A stretch of 64,000 nt of DNA from Pseudolactococcus insecticola (GCF_011170065.1 NZ_BLLH01000002.1:62001-126000); one strand, 5' to 3'. Counted from the stretch's first letter, positions 45,450-55,295 are shown. Numbers and translations are program-made. Notes: generated from the letters alone by a model not told the origin.

Positions 45450-47240
45450 TCATTTTGAGGCAAACACGACAAATCCGTCAGAACGGATACTCTGATCTGC
45501 ATAACCATTGCTCAAAAGAATCTGATTTTCTGTGAGTTCAAGCGAAGCTGGCAGACTAAACGCTCTCTCTCCCGCGTTAAAAACTGCAGTGATATAGTCT
45601 TCTCCAAGCGCTCGTGTAAAGCTTACGATGTCGGATTCAACCTCGACGTCAAAAGTCAGATTACCATTGACCAAAAGGCCAACATGACTACGACGCAGTG
45701 CTATCAGATTCTTCATAAACTGGTACATGTCGTGGTCCTGCTTTTCCTTGCGCCACTCCATCGGTTTGCGGTTGTCAGGGTCCTGCTCGCCAGCCATGGC
45801 GTACTCGCTGCCGTAGTAAATATCTGGCGTCCCCTGCTGCAAAAGCATGAAGGCGTACATCTGCTTGACCACGTCTTTATTGCCCTGTGCAACGCTCAAG
45901 ATCCGTGGCGCATCGTGAGAATCTAGCAGGTTATACATCATCTGATTCGTTTGATCCCGGTTGAGCATAAGCTGTGTTGAGAGGTTGCTGACCATTTTTT
46001 CAGCAGAAATCTTGCGTCTCGCAAAATAGTCCACGATAGAGCCTGTAAAAGCATAGTTCATGACGCCGTTAAACTCATCCCCACGCAGCCACGATTGGGC
46101 GCTCGTCCAAATCTCACCCAAAACATAAAAGTCAGGATTGAGCGCAGTCACCGCCTTGTAAAAACGTTTCCAAAAATGGTGGTCGACTTCATTTGCCACG
46201 TCGATGCGCCAAGCATCAATGTTAAACTCACGAATCCAGTAGGTTGCAATATTGAGCAAATAGTCCTGAACCTCAGGGTTTGCAGTGTTGAGTTTAGGCA
46301 TGTGAGGTGTGAAAGCAAAGGTTTCATAAGTCGCATCTCGCGCCGTTTCAAAATCGTCAGTCGCTGTGTAGCGCGCTGGAAATGAGTGAATGTGAAACCA
46401 ATCAGCATAACGTGATGCTGCACCATTTTTAAGAACATCTAACCACTCAGGACTCTCATCACCGATATGGTTAAAAACAGCATCAAGCATGACTTTGATG
46501 CCAAGATCATGCGCTTTATCAACCAACTCTTTGAAGTCTTCTTTGGTACCAAAATGCGGATCAATGGCCAAATAATCACGTGTGTCATATTTATGATTTG
46601 TTGGTGCCTCAAATATCGGATTAAAATAAATACCATTGACACCCAAATCTACTAAATGGTCCAAATGGTCAATCACACCGCGTAAATCCCCGCCATAAAA
46701 GGCATCACGTGTCGGATGATCCTCAGGTTGCCATGGCAAAGTTCCCTCATTATCATTTGACGGATCGCCGTTTGCAAACCGTTCTGGAAAGATTTGGTAC
46801 CAGACTGTTTCTTTGACCCATTCTGGTGCTTTAAAACGGTCAATTTCTTGGAAATACGGCATCTTAAAATAACTATTTGAACCCATGAGATTGTCGTATT
46901 CTGCGGCGTCATCCTCAAGGACTGCCTCAAAACCTTGGTCTCCATAAAAAGTTTCCTCACCATCAAGTCCAGTGATGATAAAGCCATAGTTTAGACGGTT
47001 GTAAGGTGCATTCAAGCTGGCTTCCCAGTATTGATGGGTGTCTGTGGTGAGACCACGCGTCATCACAAGGTCTTCTTGCTTGTTCCAGACGCCATTTGGC
47101 GCATCATAAGGATCACCTGAGACGACCATAATCTGTGCAATATCATCAAGCGCTGTGCGCACACGCACACGCAACTCGTTTGCAGTATATAAAAAGGCAT
47201 ATTCTGATTCCGGACGGTGGTAAATGGCTGCTTTATTCAT
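45450..47240 (-). CDS. GH13 neopullulanase / cyclomaltodextrinase / maltogenic amylase
   Basis: 596-residue GH13 subfamily 20 enzyme that cuts cyclodextrins, pullulan or maltodextrins in the cytoplasm. The N-terminal beta domain (1-125, CBM34-like) is typical of this subfamily. Catalytic regions: MLDAVFNHIG, WRIDVANEVDHHFW with the nucleophile, LGEIWTSA with the acid, and NLLDSHDAPR. The ATG at 47240 is chosen for its GGAGA ribosome site. It is divergent from malE with several LacI/CcpA-type operators between them. Confidence 0.93.
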   Translation of the reverse strand: MNKAAIYHRPESEYAFLYTANELRVRVRTALDDIAQIMVVSGDPYDAPNGVWNKQEDLVMTRGLTTDTHQYWEASLNAPYNRLNYGFIITGLDGEETFYGDQGFEAVLEDDAAEYDNLMGSNSYFKMPYFQEIDRFKAPEWVKETVWYQIFPERFANGDPSNDNEGTLPWQPEDHPTRDAFYGGDLRGVIDHLDHLVDLGVNGIYFNPIFEAPTNHKYDTRDYLAIDPHFGTKEDFKELVDKAHDLGIKVMLDAVFNHIGDESPEWLDVLKNGAASRYADWFHIHSFPARYTATDDFETARDATYETFAFTPHMPKLNTANPEVQDYLLNIATYWIREFNIDAWRIDVANEVDHHFWKRFYKAVTALNPDFYVLGEIWTSAQSWLRGDEFNGVMNYAFTGSIVDYFARRKISAEKMVSNLSTQLMLNRDQTNQMMYNLLDSHDAPRILSVAQGNKDVVKQMYAFMLLQQGTPDIYYGSEYAMAGEQDPDNRKPMEWRKEKQDHDMYQFMKNLIALRRSHVGLLVNGNLTFDVEVESDIVSFTRALGEDYITAVFNAGERAFSLPASLELTENQILLSNGYADQSIRSDGFVVFASK

Positions 47241-47287
47241 AAATTTCTCCTTATTTAAACTCTGTTTATTTTTAGAAAACATCCAGA

Positions 47288-47502
47288 TGTAATCGTTTAC
47301 ATTTTTGATATAAGGTCATTTTACCATATTGACTCAATATTGCAACCGTTTGCATTGTATTTTGTGAATTATTTTCTGTTTCATGGTGATTTTAACTGTT
47401 TTTAAGAGAACTTTATTTTTTTTAGAAAAAAATTTCCAAAAAGTCTTGACATTTTTGGAAAACGATTGCATAATATAATTACAACAAAAGAAAGCGCTTA
47501 CA
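47288..47502. promoter_or_regulatory. Maltose/CcpA operator cluster and divergent promoters between neopullulanase and malE
   Basis: Four sites resembling cre (TGNAARCGNWWWCA) are found: 47288-47301 (perfect on the minus strand), 47341-47354 (13 of 14), 47457-47470 (12 of 14) and 47489-47502 (13 of 14). The malE promoter is TTGACA 47446-47451, 17 bp, CATAAT 47469-47474; the third site overlaps its spacer and -10. One or more sites may belong to a MalR-type LacI regulator rather than CcpA. Confidence 0.75.
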
Positions 47503-47540
47503 CTTTAGCTAAATTATTTCCTAAGCGCAGGAGGAACTTC

Positions 47541-48794
47541 ATGAAAACTTGGAAAAAAGCATTGCTAACTAGCGCCACTCTCGGTGCTGCTGCCTTAACA
47601 CTTGCAGCGTGTGGTTCAGACAAAAAAGATAGCTCATCTGCTTCGTCATCTGCTAAAACGACAGTCAAACTTTGGGTAGATACAGACGCTAAGAAATCTT
47701 ACACACAAACTGTCAAAGATTTTGAAAAGGCAAACAAAGGTGTCAAAGTAGAAATCAAAGAACTTGAAGCCGCTAAGGCACAGGAAAATGTCAAAAAAGA
47801 CCCCTCAAAAGCAGCTGACGTCTTTGCCCTGCCACATGACCAGCTTGGACAATTAGTTGATGCCGGTGTCATCCAAGAAATCCCAGCAAAATACGCTGAT
47901 AAAATCGCAGCTGACGACTCTGAAAATGCCGTTTCAGGTGCGCAATACAAAGGGAAATCTTACGCCTTTCCTTATGGTATTGAGACTCAAGTCCTCTACT
48001 ATAACAAAACAAAGCTCACAGCTGATGATGTCAAAACCTACGAAAGCATCACTGAAAAAGGTAAATTCGGTGCCAACTTGAAAGATGTCGATTCATACAA
48101 ATTTGGCTCACTCTTCATGTCAGTAGGCGACAAACTCTACGGCGACAGTGGTGAAGATCTAAATGGCACCAACTGGAACAATGAAGCCGGCGTCAATGTC
48201 CTCAAATGGGTCGCAGCACAAAAAACAAACCCAGGATTTGTCCAAGCTGGAGATGATTTGATCTCTAAATTTGGCGAAGGTAAAATCACAGCATTTGAAT
48301 CTGGTCCTTGGGATAAGGCAAAAGCTGCTGAGGCTATCGGCAAAGATAAACTTGGCATCGCAGTTTATCCAAAAATGAACATCGGTGGCACTGAAGTTCA
48401 GCAAAAAGCCTTCTTAGGCGTGCGTCTCTATGCTGTCAACCAAGCAGCAGCAAACGGCAACACAGCTCAAATCGCTGCAGCCTACAAGCTTGCTGACTAT
48501 ATCTCAAGCGCCGCGTCACAGGAAAATCAATTTAAAGATCAAAACCGTAACATCATCCCAGCAAACAAAGCGATCCAAAACAAAGATTACGTTAAAAATG
48601 ATGCCCTTGCAAGTGCCGTCGTTCAAATGAGTGCCCCTGACTATTCAGTCATAATGCCAAAAATTCCAGAAATGGTCAGCTTCTGGCCGGCAGCAAAAGC
48701 TGTCATCAGCGACACATATAATGGTAAAATCCCAGCAGATCAGTACCAAGCAAAACTTGACCAACTCGTCAAAGACATCTCTGGTAAAAAATAA
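47541..48794 (+). CDS. malE: Maltose/maltodextrin-binding lipoprotein (MalE-like)
   Basis: 417-residue ABC solute-binding lipoprotein. The signal peptide ends in lipobox LAAC with Cys at 24, followed by a Ser/Lys-rich linker. Mature segments such as VKLWVDTD, ADVFALPHDQLGQLVDAG, YGIETQVLYYNK and the late FWPAAKAV match family 1 (maltodextrin) binding proteins. The ATG at 47541 has a GGAGG ribosome site. No permease genes (malF, malG) follow; a terminator ends the gene, so membrane partners must be encoded elsewhere. Confidence 0.93.
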   Translation: MKTWKKALLTSATLGAAALTLAACGSDKKDSSSASSSAKTTVKLWVDTDAKKSYTQTVKDFEKANKGVKVEIKELEAAKAQENVKKDPSKAADVFALPHDQLGQLVDAGVIQEIPAKYADKIAADDSENAVSGAQYKGKSYAFPYGIETQVLYYNKTKLTADDVKTYESITEKGKFGANLKDVDSYKFGSLFMSVGDKLYGDSGEDLNGTNWNNEAGVNVLKWVAAQKTNPGFVQAGDDLISKFGEGKITAFESGPWDKAKAAEAIGKDKLGIAVYPKMNIGGTEVQQKAFLGVRLYAVNQAAANGNTAQIAAAYKLADYISSAASQENQFKDQNRNIIPANKAIQNKDYVKNDALASAVVQMSAPDYSVIMPKIPEMVSFWPAAKAVISDTYNGKIPADQYQAKLDQLVKDISGKK

Positions 48795-48804
48795 GTATAA
48801 AAAC

Positions 48805-48836
48805 AGCACTTGCCTAGACTGGCAGGTGCTATTTTT
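48805..48836 (+). terminator. Terminator of malE
   Basis: Ten-pair stem AGCACTTGCC...GGCAGGTGCT and a T-rich tail; it may also serve the minus strand. Confidence 0.85.
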
Positions 48837-48839
48837 ATA

Positions 48840-49271
48840 CTTTCTTCGGTAAATTTTTCTGTCCATTTTTTAGTCGGACTTTCTAGATTAAGCTCGTAAA
48901 CAAAACTCAGCTGATCAGTTTTGACTTTATTTTCAGTGATTTTGAGTCTTTTTTGAGCAGACTTATCAGATGCCACGTCAATGGTTCTGACCAGCTCATG
49001 ATTGACATAAATCATCAACTTGCCAGATCTGATTTTTATGCTTGACGCAGCATCTGTTCTGACGTTCTTTATCATCACTTTTGTCAGAACAAGTGATTTA
49101 TCAGTTTCTTGCGTTTCAAAGTCAATCGTTGACTTGACTGCCTTTGTCTTATCAACTAAGTGAAATTGCCTCTGACCACTACTTGCATCATCCGTCTTGC
49201 GTCTGACAGCCTGATAAGGTTATCACTGCGAAAGTAATAGCTAGGATGCCGAGTACACGACTTATTTTCAC
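48840..49271 (-). pseudogene. Frameshifted lipoprotein gene
   Basis: A start GTG at 49271 with an AGGGTG ribosome site opens a signal peptide with lipobox LSGC, then hits TGA at 49190-49188. The frame one base over continues from about 49200 with TDDASSGQRQFHLVDKTKAV and a further 100 residues of plausible secreted protein, running into the malE terminator without a proper stop. A 1-base indel near 49193-49205 explains this, unless it is a sequencing error. The family is not recognised. Confidence 0.65.
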
Positions 49272-49305
49272 ATTTTTCACCCTGGATAGTTTATCCATTT
49301 CCTCA

Positions 49306-50505
49306 TCAAATCTCATCAAGCTCACGCAATTCGTCAAATTTCACAAACCAGAGACTTGCAACGACGAGTGTCATGATACCACCAAAGATTGTCGCAGGAA
49401 TCAAGCCCATAAAGGCTGCTGTTGTCCCACTTTCAAACTCACCCAGCTGATTACTTGCACCGATAAAGATCAGATTGACCGAACTTACACGACCACGGAT
49501 CTCATCAGGCGTTTTGAGCTGAACAAAGGTTGAGCGGACGATCATCGAGATCTGATCTGCCGCACCCAAAAGAATCAGGAGTCCAAGTGAGAGATAGAAT
49601 TCTCGCGACAGGCCAAACAAAATCGTGATGATCCCGAAAATTGCAACGGCCGCAAACATTTTCTTACCTGCCTTGCGACGCAAGGGATTTTTCGCCAGAT
49701 AGACTGCCATGAGCACCGCACCGATACTTGGTGCCGCCCGTAAAATGCCAAAACCGGTCGAGCCGACATGCAGAATATCTGTTGCAAAGACAGGCAAGAG
49801 TGCCGTTACACCACCAAAAAGCACCGCAAACATATCCAGCGACAGCGCACCAAGGATGCCTTTATTTTGCCAAATATAGCGAAAACCTTCCAGAGTTGCC
49901 TTGACATTTGACGTGTGGATCTGCCTTTTGGCCTCGCTATGCCGGACGTCTGTTGACTTAATGGCAAATGTCGCAACAATCGCAATCACGTTGAAAACAA
50001 CGATTGACCAGTAAACAAAGTCCGCTCCCAAGATATAGAGCAGCCCCGCAAGCGCTGGTCCAATGATTGACGCTGCCTGATTAAAACTTGACGAAATCGC
50101 GTTTACGCGCGGAAACTCAGTACGTTCAACCAGATTGGGCAAAAGTGACACAATCGCTGGTCCTTCTATCGCAAAGGCAGTCCCGTAGATAAAGACGGCT
50201 ATCAGCAAAATATAGGGATGCAAGAGCTGCAAATACGACCCAAATCCCAATACCAAGGAAATCAGCAAAATAGCCGTTTGCGTCACGGTAATAATCCGCC
50301 TGCGGTCATAGCGATCGCTAATCGTGCCTGCATTAAAAATAAAGATAATCTTTGGCAAAAACTGAATCAAGCCTATCACACCAAGTAAAAACTTGCTGCC
50401 TGTTAGCTGATACACTTGATAACCTACTGCTACCGTCAACATTTGATTGGCCGCAGTTGTCGCGACACGCAAACTTAAATACTTCGCTAATAAATTCTTC
50501 TTCAC
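49306..50505 (-). CDS. MFS transporter (EntS/multidrug-efflux-like)
   Basis: 399-residue major facilitator with 11-12 hydrophobic segments. The motif A loop reads GTISDRYDRRRIIT near residue 60, and the second half shows TPDEIRGRVSS, usual for EntS/DUF894-type permeases. Drug or siderophore export is the general role; the substrate is unknown. It is 22 bp downstream of the TVP38 gene on the same strand, so the two may be co-transcribed. Confidence 0.85.
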   Translation of the reverse strand: MKKNLLAKYLSLRVATTAANQMLTVAVGYQVYQLTGSKFLLGVIGLIQFLPKIIFIFNAGTISDRYDRRRIITVTQTAILLISLVLGFGSYLQLLHPYILLIAVFIYGTAFAIEGPAIVSLLPNLVERTEFPRVNAISSSFNQAASIIGPALAGLLYILGADFVYWSIVVFNVIAIVATFAIKSTDVRHSEAKRQIHTSNVKATLEGFRYIWQNKGILGALSLDMFAVLFGGVTALLPVFATDILHVGSTGFGILRAAPSIGAVLMAVYLAKNPLRRKAGKKMFAAVAIFGIITILFGLSREFYLSLGLLILLGAADQISMIVRSTFVQLKTPDEIRGRVSSVNLIFIGASNQLGEFESGTTAAFMGLIPATIFGGIMTLVVASLWFVKFDELRELDEI

Positions 50506-50527
50506 TTTATCTACCCAATCTCCAAAA

Positions 50528-51205
50528 TCACGCGCGTTTTCGCTTGACTATGGTCACAACAAACCATGTCGCAAGCAAAATCACAGCCACAATACCTAAT
50601 AAAGTCAAAGCCGTTGTAAAATCTCCAGCCTGCGCTCGTGCGCCAACCAAGCAATAAATCACAGTCGATGGCACAATTGCTGCCAACATGGCAAGGACAA
50701 ATGTCTGAAATCTGACGCCGCGATTGGCAAATAAAAACGGAATCAACAGATTTGGCACGATTGGCAACAAAAATAAAACAAAGATTGCCTGACCGGGATT
50801 TTTTGCCTTGTCGATGAATTTATCCAGCCAGTCACTGTTTTTGCGATCCTTGAAAAAAACGCCCTCAAGCTTACGACTAAAGATAAACAGCAGGCTATTA
50901 CTCAAGGCAATCCCTAAAATACTAATCATGGAGCCGAAAATCAAGCCATAGCAGAGACCACTCAGAATACTGACCGAACTCGGCGGCAACCCCGGAATAA
51001 ACAGCGTCACCACTTGCAAAAATAAAATCATCGGAATCGCCCGAAAGCCAAATTCACGCAAATAAGCAGTCAAAGACGACATATCCTTTGGATTTTTGAT
51101 AATTTGCTTGATAATCGGCAAAATATCAACTGATAGCTGATAAACGACCACTAAGATAATCGCCGCAACTACGACGCCGACACCAATTTTGACTGACTTT
51201 TTCAC
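50528..51205 (-). CDS. TVP38/TMEM64 (DedA superfamily) membrane protein
   Basis: 225-residue polytopic membrane protein. The SNARE-associated/DedA-like core is seen as FIPGLPPSSVSILSGLCYG with the following GLIFGSMISILG, and a later AIFVLFLLPIVPNLLIPF with the re-entrant prolines. Members of this family act in lipid or undecaprenyl-phosphate handling in some bacteria; the exact function here is unknown. Confidence 0.85.
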   Translation of the reverse strand: MKKSVKIGVGVVVAAIILVVVYQLSVDILPIIKQIIKNPKDMSSLTAYLREFGFRAIPMILFLQVVTLFIPGLPPSSVSILSGLCYGLIFGSMISILGIALSNSLLFIFSRKLEGVFFKDRKNSDWLDKFIDKAKNPGQAIFVLFLLPIVPNLLIPFLFANRGVRFQTFVLAMLAAIVPSTVIYCLVGARAQAGDFTTALTLLGIVAVILLATWFVVTIVKRKRA

Positions 51206-51286
51206 GCTGACTCCTTTTTATCCATTATACACTAAAAAACACTGAAACCAACAATACCAACTAGCATGATTGAAATAAAAGACTTT

Positions 51287-52456
51287 TTAAGCCTTTTTCT
51301 GATAAATAATCCCCGCAAGACAGCACAAGATCACAGCCATGAACAAGATCACGATTGGAAACAAGTCAAAACCAAATTGTTTAAATAAAAAGCCGAGGAT
51401 TAAGGGAAAGACGAGAATGCCAAGTAGCGTGGCTGCGACGTTGTAGGAGATGATGCGTTTTGCGATGCCATTAGAGTGGCGTCTGTTTGGCAGCATCATC
51501 ATGAGCGGGTAGAGTGGCGCTAGCGATAAGCCTACGGCGACTATCAGCAGCAAAGTATAGGATTTTGGCGGCAATAGCAACGTGCCTGACAAGACTATAA
51601 GTAGTACTAAATGTCCGAAAATCAAAGCTTTATCTCTGAAAAATCTGGTCAGAGCGCCCGTCAGAAAACGACCAATGGTCAGCCCCAGCCAAAATAGCGT
51701 CGTATAAAGTGCAGCAAGGCTATCACTCACATGGAAAACCTCGACATAGTAGCTTGCGATGAAAATGCCCAAAACAGGCTCAATGGCATAGAAAAAATAG
51801 AAAGTCGGGATGAGCAGATATCTGAGATAAAAGGGTTCTGACGGCTTTTCTTCTGCCTGATTCTCTTCGTCAGAAGTCGTATTTGGCACGGTTTTATCAT
51901 CAGAAAAATGACCACGATTGAACCAGATTAGGGCTAAAATCGCAAGCTCAATCATACCGATAAAACCAATTGCCATACGCCAGCTTGCAAATATCGTCAG
52001 AAAGACGGTCAGAATTCCAGCGCTCAGACTGACACCAACACCGTAAAAACCGTGCAGCAGACTCATCAGAGAGCTGGGCAGATGTTTTGCTGCAAAGTGA
52101 TTGACCGTGACGTCTATCGCGCCCTGCCCTAGTCCCATAAATGGTGTGGATAAGAACAAGACATAGGGATTATCTGTCACTATCATAAGCGCAAGACCGA
52201 TGATAACTAGCCACATGCTGATAAAAATAATCTGCGCATCTTGCCATTTTCGTGCGATTTGACTATAAGCCATGCTGGATAAAAATGAAAACAAGAGCAT
52301 GGCAGTTGTCAGATAACTGACTTGTTCTGCGCCCATATTATAATTTGTACGCATGCTAGGCCAGGCGCTACCTAGGATAGAGTCGGGTAGACCTAGTGAA
52401 ATGTAAATGATAAAGTTCAGCACGACAAGTGCTGTTATTTTTGTTTTCTTAGACAT
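51287..52456 (-). CDS. MFS transporter (FucP/FHS-like)
   Basis: 389-residue transporter with about 12 hydrophobic segments. The N-terminal part ISLGLPDSILGSAWPSM and PFMGLGQGAIDVTVNHF resembles the fucose/glucose:H+ symporter (FHS) branch and related B. subtilis YfkF-type proteins. The loop at about 190-215 is acidic and polar. The substrate is unknown. The ATG at 52456 (MSKKTK) is preferred to one three codons upstream. Located directly after ccpA but separated from it by a terminator. Confidence 0.83.
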   Translation of the reverse strand: MSKKTKITALVVLNFIIYISLGLPDSILGSAWPSMRTNYNMGAEQVSYLTTAMLLFSFLSSMAYSQIARKWQDAQIIFISMWLVIIGLALMIVTDNPYVLFLSTPFMGLGQGAIDVTVNHFAAKHLPSSLMSLLHGFYGVGVSLSAGILTVFLTIFASWRMAIGFIGMIELAILALIWFNRGHFSDDKTVPNTTSDEENQAEEKPSEPFYLRYLLIPTFYFFYAIEPVLGIFIASYYVEVFHVSDSLAALYTTLFWLGLTIGRFLTGALTRFFRDKALIFGHLVLLIVLSGTLLLPPKSYTLLLIVAVGLSLAPLYPLMMMLPNRRHSNGIAKRIISYNVAATLLGILVFPLILGFLFKQFGFDLFPIVILFMAVILCCLAGIIYQKKA

Positions 52457-52476
52457 GCTTAGCACTATTTCCTATC

Positions 52477-52504
52477 AAAAAATCGTGAGCAAACGCCCAC
52501 GATT
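52477..52504 (-). terminator. Terminator of ccpA
   Basis: Stem AATCGTG...CACGATT and a run of T on the minus strand, 49 bp after the ccpA stop codon. Confidence 0.8.
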
Positions 52505-52552
52505 AGTCCGATTGGCATTGCCGTAGCAGGCAATACAACAAAGTAAATCGGC

Positions 52553-53551
52553 TTATTTGCTTGAGCCACGCTTAACAAAGCCGTGGGGCAAGATCACACG
52601 TTTTTCGTCAATTGTTTCTTTGTTCATCATTTTGGTCAGAAGTCGCATTGACACGGCACCCAAGTCATAAAGTGGTTGCTCAATAGATGAGAGAGCAGGG
52701 CGTGTGAACTCCGTGATAACTGAGTTGTTGGCTGAGATGATGGCAAAGTCATTTGGTACATCAACGCCAAGACCGACTAGGCCATTTAATAAGCCAACTG
52801 CTACTTCGTCATCTGTTACAACGGCTGCTGTCGCACCAGATGCTCTGACACGTTCTGCCAATTTCAAGCCGTCATTATAGCTGTATTTTGTCTCAAAAAC
52901 AAGGCCTTCGGAAAAAGTCTGATTACTTTCACGGAGCGCTTCTTGGTAGCCTGACAGGCGTTCTTTCCCATTGATGGCATTGATCATAGGACCTGATACG
53001 AGCGCAATTTTTTGGCTATTTTTAGCAAGTTCAAGTGTTGCGTCTTTAGCCGCAAGCGCATAGTCAATGTTGACTGTTGGAATCTGATTTTCGTGGTCAA
53101 CAGTACCCGCAAGTACAATCGGCGTACGGGTACGTGAAAACTCAGCACGAATCTTATCAGAAAGGTCATGCGCCAGAAAAACAAGGCCATCAACCTGCTT
53201 TGCAAGCAAGGTATTGACCACATTGATCTCTTTATCATCGTCGCCATCAGAGTTTGCGATGACGATATTGTATTTGTACATGGTTGCAATGTCGTCGATC
53301 CCACGCGCAAGGCTCGCAAAGTAGCTGTTGGAAATGTCCGGAATCACCACACCAACCGTTGTTGTCTTTTTAGAGGCGAGGCCGCGAGCCACAGCATTGG
53401 GACGGTAATCCAGACGTTCGATGACGTCTAAAACCTTGCGGCGTGTGGCTTCTTTAACATTTTGATTGCCATTGACCACACGGCTGACTGTCGCCATAGA
53501 AACGCCTGCTTCACGCGCCACGTCGTATATCGTAATTGTTTCATTATCCAT
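52553..53551 (-). CDS. ccpA: Catabolite control protein A
   Basis: 332-residue LacI-family regulator that, with HPr-Ser-P, controls carbon use through cre sites. The HTH ITIYDVAREAGVSMATVSRVV begins at residue 5 (core AREAGVSMATVSR), with the hinge-helix RPNAVARGLASKKT. The core keeps the CcpA-type SDGDDDKE and VDGLVFL segments. The ATG at 53551 (MDNETIT) has AAGGAG 8 bp before it; the ATG two codons upstream would be too close. Divergent from pepQ, with an own-promoter cre suggesting autoregulation. Confidence 0.95.
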   Translation of the reverse strand: MDNETITIYDVAREAGVSMATVSRVVNGNQNVKEATRRKVLDVIERLDYRPNAVARGLASKKTTTVGVVIPDISNSYFASLARGIDDIATMYKYNIVIANSDGDDDKEINVVNTLLAKQVDGLVFLAHDLSDKIRAEFSRTRTPIVLAGTVDHENQIPTVNIDYALAAKDATLELAKNSQKIALVSGPMINAINGKERLSGYQEALRESNQTFSEGLVFETKYSYNDGLKLAERVRASGATAAVVTDDEVAVGLLNGLVGLGVDVPNDFAIISANNSVITEFTRPALSSIEQPLYDLGAVSMRLLTKMMNKETIDEKRVILPHGFVKRGSSK

Positions 53552-53581
53552 TTTCATATCTCCTTGTTTCCATTACTTTTC

Positions 53582-53640
53582 ATGAAAATATAATTTTCAT
53601 TTCATCATCTTATTTTATCATTTTATGAAAAGGTTTTCAA
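53582..53640 (-). promoter_or_regulatory. ccpA promoter with cre-like palindromes in the ccpA-pepQ intergenic region
   Basis: Minus strand: TTGAAA (53640-53635), 17 bp, TAAAAT (53617-53612, preceded by TGA). A palindrome TGAAAA-GG-TTTTCA at 53626-53639 (13 of 14 to cre) overlaps the -35. A second palindrome ATGAAAAT-ATA-ATTTTCAT at 53582-53600 lies in the leader. Both are candidate CcpA sites. Confidence 0.7.
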
Positions 53641-53712
53641 GAGTTTTTAGCATATTTCTTAAAAAATATCTTCAGGGTGGTAATTTCTGACAAAAAGTGA
53701 GAAAATATAGCC

Positions 53713-54801
53713 ATGACTAAATTACAAAAAATTGCTAACTTTTTAGCAGATAACGCCATTGATATGACCTTTCTAACCAATCCAACAACCGTCAATTATC
53801 TGACAGGTTTCAGCATGGACCCGCACGAGCGGATTTTAGGTCTGATGATTTTTCCTGATCAGGCTCCGGTGCTTTTCACGCCTGAGCTTGAAGTCGAAAA
53901 AGCCAAATCTTTTGTTGATTTTGACGTATTTGGCTATGTTGACAGTGAAAATCCTTGGCAAAAAATCAAATCAAGCCTTGCTAGACGCAAGGTTTCAAAA
54001 ATCGCTGTCGAGTATGACCACCTCATCCTCAGCAAATCAGCTGGACTAAAATCAGTTTTTGACAATGTTGAATTTGCTGATCTAACACCTCTCATCAATC
54101 AAATGCGACTGATCAAGTCTCCTGATGAAATTCAAAAGATGATTGTCGCAGGTGACTTCGCTGACAAATGTTTTGACATCGGCTTTAACTTTGCAGCATC
54201 AGACCCAAACCTGACTGAGATGGACATCGTAGCCAAAATCGAGTTTGAAATGAAACGTCAAGGCATCTCTGAGATGAGTTTTGAGACCATGGTCTTATCT
54301 GGTGCCCGTGCTGCCAACCCTCACGGTATTCCTGAAGCAATCAAAATCCAGCAAAATAAACTGTTGCTGTTTGATTTGGGCGTTATGTCTGACGGCTATG
54401 CGTCTGACGCGACACGTACCATTTCGATTGGTCAGCCGACTGATTTTGACCGCAAGATTTACGAGATTACCCGTGAAGCACAGGCTGCCGCGTTTAACTT
54501 TGTAAAACCTGGTGTGACAGCGTTTGAGGTGGATAAAGTCGCGCGTGACGTCATCACAAAAGCGGGCTACGGTGACTACTTCACGCATCGCACGGGCCAC
54601 GGCATCGGCATGGATGTTCACGAGTTTCCGTCTATCGGTGGCAGCGAAGACATCACGATTGAAAAAGGTATGTGCTTTTCGATTGAGCCTGGGATTTACA
54701 TCCCAGAAAAAGTCGGTGTCCGCATCGAAGATTGCCTCTATGTGACAGACAATGGTGCTGAAAGTTTGACCAAGACATCAAAAGATTTGCTCGTATTTTA
54801 A
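53713..54801 (+). CDS. pepQ: Xaa-Pro dipeptidase PepQ
   Basis: 362-residue prolidase of the M24 (pita-bread) family that splits Xaa-Pro dipeptides in the cytosol. Metal ligands are visible in [17 protein letters not shown] (two Asp), [13 protein letters not shown] (His), [10 protein letters not shown] (Glu) and [11 protein letters not shown] (Glu). The ATG at 53713 follows a weak GAGAAAAT region; no strong ribosome site is seen. Divergent from ccpA, an arrangement well known in lactic acid bacteria. Confidence 0.95.
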   Translation: MTKLQKIANFLADNAIDMTFLTNPTTVNYLTGFSMDPHERILGLMIFPDQAPVLFTPELEVEKAKSFVDFDVFGYVDSENPWQKIKSSLARRKVSKIAVEYDHLILSKSAGLKSVFDNVEFADLTPLINQMRLIKSPDEIQKMIVAGDFADKCFDIGFNFAASDPNLTEMDIVAKIEFEMKRQGISEMSFETMVLSGARAANPHGIPEAIKIQQNKLLLFDLGVMSDGYASDATRTISIGQPTDFDRKIYEITREAQAAAFNFVKPGVTAFEVDKVARDVITKAGYGDYFTHRTGHGIGMDVHEFPSIGGSEDITIEKGMCFSIEPGIYIPEKVGVRIEDCLYVTDNGAESLTKTSKDLLVF

Positions 54802-54818
54802 GATTATAACATTATAAG

Positions 54819-54852
54819 AAAGTCAGCGTGACTTGTCATGATGACTTTTTTT
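54819..54852 (+). terminator. Terminator of pepQ
   Basis: Stem AAGTCA...TGACTT with inner pairing and seven T. Confidence 0.75.
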
Positions 54853-54946
54853 ATGACATAAAACCCGCTATATCTCACATATGGTTTTGTCAATAGCAAC
54901 TTTTTTATTAAAATAGAATTATAATAATTAAGAAAGGGCTTTCCAT

Positions 54947-55249
54947 ATGCCAAAACTTACTTTCCGACCAATTCATTTTGATGATATTGCCAAGTATGAA
55001 GCTTATTTTGCCGAGCATGCGCCCAAAAATCGCTGGTACAACCTACAACATCTGTATATCATGCGCCATCGCCACCACACAGAAATCGCTTTTAGTGAAC
55101 ACGCCATTTATCTCAAAAGCAAGATTGAGGGCAAGCACTACTTCCACAAACCTATCTATGATGATGTCAATAGCGAGTCGATTTGTCAAGACGAGCTTGA
55201 TAGATATGCTAAAAAGCACCATCTTGAAAGCTTCCATTTGGCTGTTTAA
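54947..55249 (+). CDS. Small protein of unknown function, possibly a DUF2156-like fragment
   Basis: 100 residues, rich in His, Tyr and charged residues, no signal or membrane segment. The opening LTFRPIHFDDIAKYEAYF and HLYIMRHRHHTEIAF remind me of the N-terminal part of DUF2156 proteins (about 300 residues), so it may be a shortened relative; this is weak. The GAAAGGG ribosome site and its own terminator support a real gene. Confidence 0.6.
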   Translation: MPKLTFRPIHFDDIAKYEAYFAEHAPKNRWYNLQHLYIMRHRHHTEIAFSEHAIYLKSKIEGKHYFHKPIYDDVNSESICQDELDRYAKKHHLESFHLAV

Positions 55250-55267
55250 ACTGCAAAACATTTTTCT

Positions 55268-55295
55268 GATGTGAGGAAAACTCACATCTTTTTTA
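55268..55295 (+). terminator. Terminator of the 100-residue gene
   Basis: Eight-pair stem GATGTGAG...CTCACATC with a GAAAA-type loop and a T run. Confidence 0.85.

Noticed and set aside
45966-45985. AAGCTGTGTTGAGAGG inside the neopullulanase gene, similar to the predicted CRISPR repeat
   Set aside because: It lies within conserved coding sequence, occurs once, and matches only about a third of the repeat.
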